Part shown: positions 33,605 through 37,500 of the stretch, piece by piece
How positions within the stretch are numbered: the stretch's first letter is position 1
Layout of the letters: the number at the start of each line of letters is the position of its first letter
Translations under genes and position numbers: made by a program
Source of the DNA: Theodoxus fluviatilis
Taxonomy: Eukaryota; Mollusca; Gastropoda; Cycloneritida; Neritidae
DNA length: 37,500 nt
Direction: 5' to 3'
Assembly (NCBI GenBank): GCA_034096865.1
Contig: JAWQFJ010026723.1
Location: 90,001-127,500 of the forward strand
Notes under the pieces: generated by a model
Seen by the model: only the letters and a program-made list of their open reading frames with translations
What the model was told of the DNA's origin: nothing
Databases searched by the model: none

Positions 33605-33795
33605 CCACCACTACCACAACAACGACGACCACCATCGTCATCCCCATCCCCATCCCCATCCCCATCCCAATCCCCATCCCCATCCCCAACCTCCTCCTCC
33701 TCCTCCTCCTCCTCCTCCTCCTCCTCCTCCTCCTCCTCCTCCTCCTCCTCCTCCTCCTCCTCCTCCTCCTCCTCCTCCTCCTCCTCCTCCTCCTC
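33430..33795. repeat. (CCT)n, ATC, CCCCAT and second (CCT)n
   Basis: Two CCT arrays of about 33-35 units each (33430-33528 and 33691-33795) enclose an ATC run (about 33572-33603) and a hexamer run of CCCCAT (about 33637-33687). Confidence 0.97.
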
Positions 33796-33799
33796 ATTA

Positions 33800-34575
33800 C
33801 TTTAAGTTGATACTATTGAGCATAAGAGGGAGTATGGAGAAGACAAAATTCATCGAAGGAAAATCTCTGATCACCATAGGTTCGGCTTAAGAATATAGCC
33901 GCCTCGTCTCCCTAGAAGGATTCATAAGAGGCGAACAATGGGCGAAATCATGACTTGACCTATTCTACAAAGGCTGATATACCCTTAAATTCCATCTATC
34001 CATCCACTCGGATCACATGGGGCAAAATTGGCAACGGCTCTACAGACAAATAAACATTGCAGACAGACAACCAGTGGTAGACAGCGAAATCAGATACATT
34101 CATGACAGTTGTAACAGGGCAACGACCGTTACTCCTGCCTCCCAGGAGAATTTCAGGGCGGTCTGTAACTCCCTAAACCTACTCCTGGGGCCAACAGGGA
34201 GCAAGAGACAACAACTGCACACGTCTCCTTGTCCCTTTGCAACTTCAGCAGAGGACGATGCAATGTGAAATGAGAAGTCACGGCTCTACAATCGATACAG
34301 GGAGAGAGTAGCGCTTTCCGAATACTCTGTAGCAAAGGGGTGAAGCAAGGGGGTGGGGGTGGAGGAGAGGACAAGAGGAGGTGTGGAGAGGGACGGCGGA
34401 GGAGGGAGGGAAGGGGGGAGGAGAGGGGGAGGGGAGAGGGTCACCAGGAGAGATTGGGGTGGCGGCAAGCTCACACCGTCTGTCCATAAACACTGAGACT
34501 AGGGCGCAGCAGTTAATGAGATAATGTCGGATCGCCCCTAGGCCTGAAGGCTAATCGTTAGAAGTCTCGCACTTT
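33800..34575. other. unique sequence with a purine-rich tract, no gene recognised
   Basis: GGAGGGAGGGAAGGGGGGAGG-like purine sequence at about 34345-34440; otherwise no feature. Confidence 0.5.
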
Positions 34576-34576
34576 C

Positions 34577-34579
<3 letters not shown>

Positions 34580-34625
<46 letters not shown>

Positions 34626-34702
34626 GCGACAACGTAGCGACAGAGACATAGCGACAAAGAGAGAGAGAGAGAGAGAAAGAAAGAGAGAGAGAGAGAGAGA
34701 GT
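34580..34702. repeat. (GA)n tracts
   Basis: GA runs at 34580-34620 and about 34658-34702 separated by an ATAGCGACAA/GTAGCGACAG duplication. Confidence 0.95.
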
Positions 34703-34765
34703 TATCTGCGTCAAGAATACATTGGAAACACAGAGATAAGAAGACTAAGAATGAGACAGAGAGAC

Positions 34766-35260
34766 GGACAGACAGACAGACAGACACACACACACACACA
34801 CACACATACATACATACAGACAGACACACAGACACACACATACATACAGACAGACCGATACATACAGACAGACCGACACAGACACCCAGACAGACCGATA
34901 CATACAGACAGACCGACACAGACACACAGACAGACCGATACATACAGACAGACCGACACACAGACAGACAGAGACAAACAGACAGACCGATACATACAGA
35001 CAGACACACAGACACACAGACAGACCGATACATACAGACAGACCGACACAGACACACAGACAGACCGATACATACAGACAGACCGACACACAGACAGAGA
35101 CAAACAGACAGACCGACAGACAGACACACAGACAGGCAAACAGACAGACAGACCGACCGACCGACCGACCGACAGACAGAAAGACAGATGGACGGACGGA
35201 CGGACGGACGGACGGACAGGCACAGACAGACAGACGGACAGACTTACTGACATACAGACA

Positions 35261-35310
<50 letters not shown>

Positions 35311-35355
35311 CAGGCAGGCAGGCAGGCAGACAGACAGACAGACAGACAGACAGGC

Positions 35356-35391
<36 letters not shown>

Positions 35392-35591
35392 GGACTGACA
35401 GACAGACAGACAGACTGACTGACTGACTGACTATCTGACTGACTGACTGACTGACAGGCAAGCAGACAGACAGACAGACAGACAGACTGACTATCTGACT
35501 GACTGACTGACTGACTGACTGACTGACTGACTGACTGACTGACTGACTGACTGACTGACAGGCAAGCAGACAGACTGACTGACAGGCAAGC

Positions 35592-35634
<43 letters not shown>

Positions 35635-35636
35635 GG
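34766..35636. repeat. GACA-family array with higher-order structure
   Basis: Blocks of GACA, ACAC, ATAC, GACC, GGAC, AC, AGGC and TGAC tetranucleotides. At 34851-35095 a unit beginning CAGACCGATACATACAGACA recurs at offsets of 40, 40, 52, 38 and 40 bp, a higher-order repeat. Homogeneous GACA and CTGA runs fill 35320-35636. Confidence 0.95.
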
Positions 35637-35639
35637 GGG

Positions 35640-36217
35640 GGGGGAGAGAGTTACGGAGAAAGAACATAGAAACCTAGATAGAGAGATATTCATTCACACG
35701 AGGTTCACGAAAATACACTGTTTTTTAACCAGGTGTATTTCTGTATTGGACGTAATCTGTCGGATGTGTTTTTCGTCCGTCCGTCCGTCCGTCCCTGCAT
35801 CATGTGAACGTTTACATTGTAACTTTCTCGAATTCCATGCATTGCGCTGGCATTAAATTAGATATTAGCTTACCACATGTTGTACATTTCTAGGACTACC
35901 TATGCATGACTACTTACAGAGGTCAATGCTATTCTGGACTCAAGGACTAAGAAAACACTGAGACTGGACAGTTTCTAAGAAACCAACCAAACGTGGAACA
36001 ACCTCAGCTGATCACATGATCTTTCTGAACGTGGCATTTGCACTGTCCATCGCCATAGGCCAAGATCAAAACAGTGATCAGGAACGCAGGGAAAACTTAA
36101 TACAGGCTTCTTCTCTATAACTGTATCTGCCATTGCTACAGAAGTCGTCAGAAAAACAGTCCTTGATATGACATCTCCAGGCGCAGCCATTTGACCTGAC
36201 TTTTCAAATCTCAGGGG
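35640..36217. other. unique sequence with short (CCGT)n
   Basis: CCGT units at 35776-35795; no gene recognised in the rest. Confidence 0.5.
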
Positions 36218-36488
36218 CACAGCAATATCATGTGCACAGCAATATCATGTGCACAGCAATATCATCTGCACAGCAATATCATGTGCACAGTAATTATCAT
36301 GTGCACAGTAATTATCATGTGCACAGTAATTATCATGTGCACAGCAATATCATGTGCACAGCAATATCATGTGCACAGCAATATCATGTGCACAGCAATA
36401 TCATGTGCACAGTAATTATCATATGCACAGCAATATCATGTGCACAGCAATATCATGTGCACAGTAATTATCATGTGCACAGTAATTA
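36218..36488. repeat. two-variant 17/18-bp minisatellite
   Basis: Sixteen tandem units of two kinds: A, CACAGCAATATCATGTG (17 bp), and B, CACAGTAATTATCATGTG (18 bp). Order: A A A A B B B A A A A B A A B B, the last truncated. Point variants occur in the third A (ATCTG) and the fourth B (ATATG). Confidence 0.97.
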
Positions 36489-37500
36489 GATCTGGCTTTT
36501 CCTTGGATTCCCAGGTTGCACTTCACCTAACTTGGCACAAGGGAAGTAGGCTGTAGAACCCTTCTTTAGATAACCTTTTTGCTGATTCTCTCAGAGGCCA
36601 AGGCCACAGTGGGTGAAAGCTTTTGCCGCAAAGTTAACTTATGAGATGGGCTTTTCCCCACAACTTAACACGCCGTTGTGATAAGCTTTATCGGAACATT
36701 CGAAGGTGATGTAAGCTTTGTGGAGAGGACCAGATCAATGTTTTGGCACACAAGGCAAGGTCAGAAGTGGTCGAGACCACAGAGAAAGGTTTAGTGTGAG
36801 CATTGTATCGTAGGGTCTGTGTGCCACTACTACAAATATCATTACGAAGATGGTCCTTGACGTACCTTTTCCATATTCAGCCATTTTATTCTTCGCCATT
36901 TGTTGTTAAGATTACAGGAAATCTACATGTACGTACACGACCATTAACAGTCAATTTCTCATAAATTAAGCGAGCAGCTGTCATCAAACTTGGCTCATCT
37001 TTTGCCGTCCCCGGTTCAGGTGAACAACTTTAATGTTGTTGTAACATTGTATTCTATAACACGAGAACCTAGTAGGTTTTTGCCCCCTTTTTTTCTTCGC
37101 TCCAACAAGTGCAAAATATTACGCGTTTGAATGATATGAATGACAGACTGGTGTAATAGAACATTCCGTAAAGCGTAATGCCCACTATGTAAATATGCAA
37201 TGTCACTAACTGAGCAGATCACTAATAGTAGACAGAGTTCTGCATGTGTTGCAAAGAACGCCTGAACGTCATCCCAATCTGTGGACATTTCAACTATCCC
37301 ATCTGCGTGGTTCGATTAACAGAAGTAATTTTTTCTGATTGTTGACGTCCACATGGACTGGCAGATAAAACATCTCCATTGGACGTTGCGGTCTCCGGTC
37401 AGAAGATCCGCACGAGGAAAGTGTTTTTATGTCAGCCGCACGCCACACATGTCACTCCTGGTACACGTGTCTTTGGGTGCACTCTGCACCAAGACTGCAC
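36489..37500. other. probable old dispersed repeat then unique sequence
   Basis: AACTTGGCACAAGGGAAG, GGCCAAGGCCACAG, GGCAAGGTCAGAAG and TCATCAAACTTGGC resemble a degenerate, very common molluscan repeat type that I know only in outline (CTTGGCAC-x-AAGGTCA-like text). No coding evidence. Confidence 0.3.

Noticed and set aside
34551..35693. Cys/Val/Ser-rich minus frames that look like a cysteine-rich secreted protein
   Set aside because: They are produced by GACA/CACA repeats read as TGTCTG and GTGTGT; the cysteine spacing follows the repeat period.
36218..36488. CRISPR-like regular repeats
   Set aside because: The units are directly tandem with no unique spacers, and the genome is eukaryotic; this is a minisatellite.

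Overview
This is eukaryotic, non-coding-dominated DNA. I see no operons, no ribosome-binding-site-led genes, no rRNA, no functional tRNA and no CRISPR. The base composition, the very high density of long simple-sequence repeats (AC, GA, ATC, CCT, GATA, GGAT, GACA, poly-C), a tRNA-headed SINE, a CR1/L2-like LINE fragment and an exon with invertebrate-type neuroligin signature all fit a marine invertebrate, most likely a mollusc (gastropod). The species assignment is inference.

Genes. The one confident protein-coding feature is a single internal exon of a neuroligin-family cholinesterase-like adhesion protein on the minus strand (2831-2980), with canonical splice sites; its other exons are not recognised here. 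A transposon-like zinc-finger coding region (15237-16006, plus strand) has a C-x2-C-x17-H-x5-H finger, a basic Ser/Pro-rich tail in a shifted frame and an AATAAA signal; it lies just downstream of an 880-bp palindrome (14313-15192). Weaker candidates are a terminal coding exon with a very good acceptor (30369-30748, plus), a 42-codon symmetric exon (19356-19481, minus) and a promoter-like CpG-rich stretch with a short first-exon candidate (13470-13760).

Mobile DNA. SINE at about 4285-4697 (minus), SINE/LINE 3' tail at 8596-8666 (minus), 5'-truncated LINE with two in-frame stops at 22345-23172 (plus), and a dispersed repeat present twice (1519-1575 and 9735-9795).

Repeat landscape. 1-500 ATC array; 2643-3490 AC and poly-C around the neuroligin exon; 8856-9235 and 11871-12605 GGT/ACC minisatellites that carry a 199-bp inverted duplication; 16371-16868 near-pure purine tract; 27976-29058 GA/GATA/GGAT/GATA block; 31075-32110 GA plus a perfect 212-copy GATA array; 32330-33800 a patchwork of 12-mer, CT, CTCC, CTGT and CCT arrays; 34580-35636 GA/GACA array with a 40-bp higher-order unit; 36218-36488 two-variant 17/18-bp minisatellite. 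The longest open frames in the window (up to 483 codons) lie inside these arrays and are artefacts of stop-free repeat units.

Nothing here amounts to a complete undescribed multi-gene system. The most unusual signals are the near-perfect palindrome beside the zinc-finger gene, the 3-kb-apart inverted minisatellite duplication, and the two very long GATA-type arrays.
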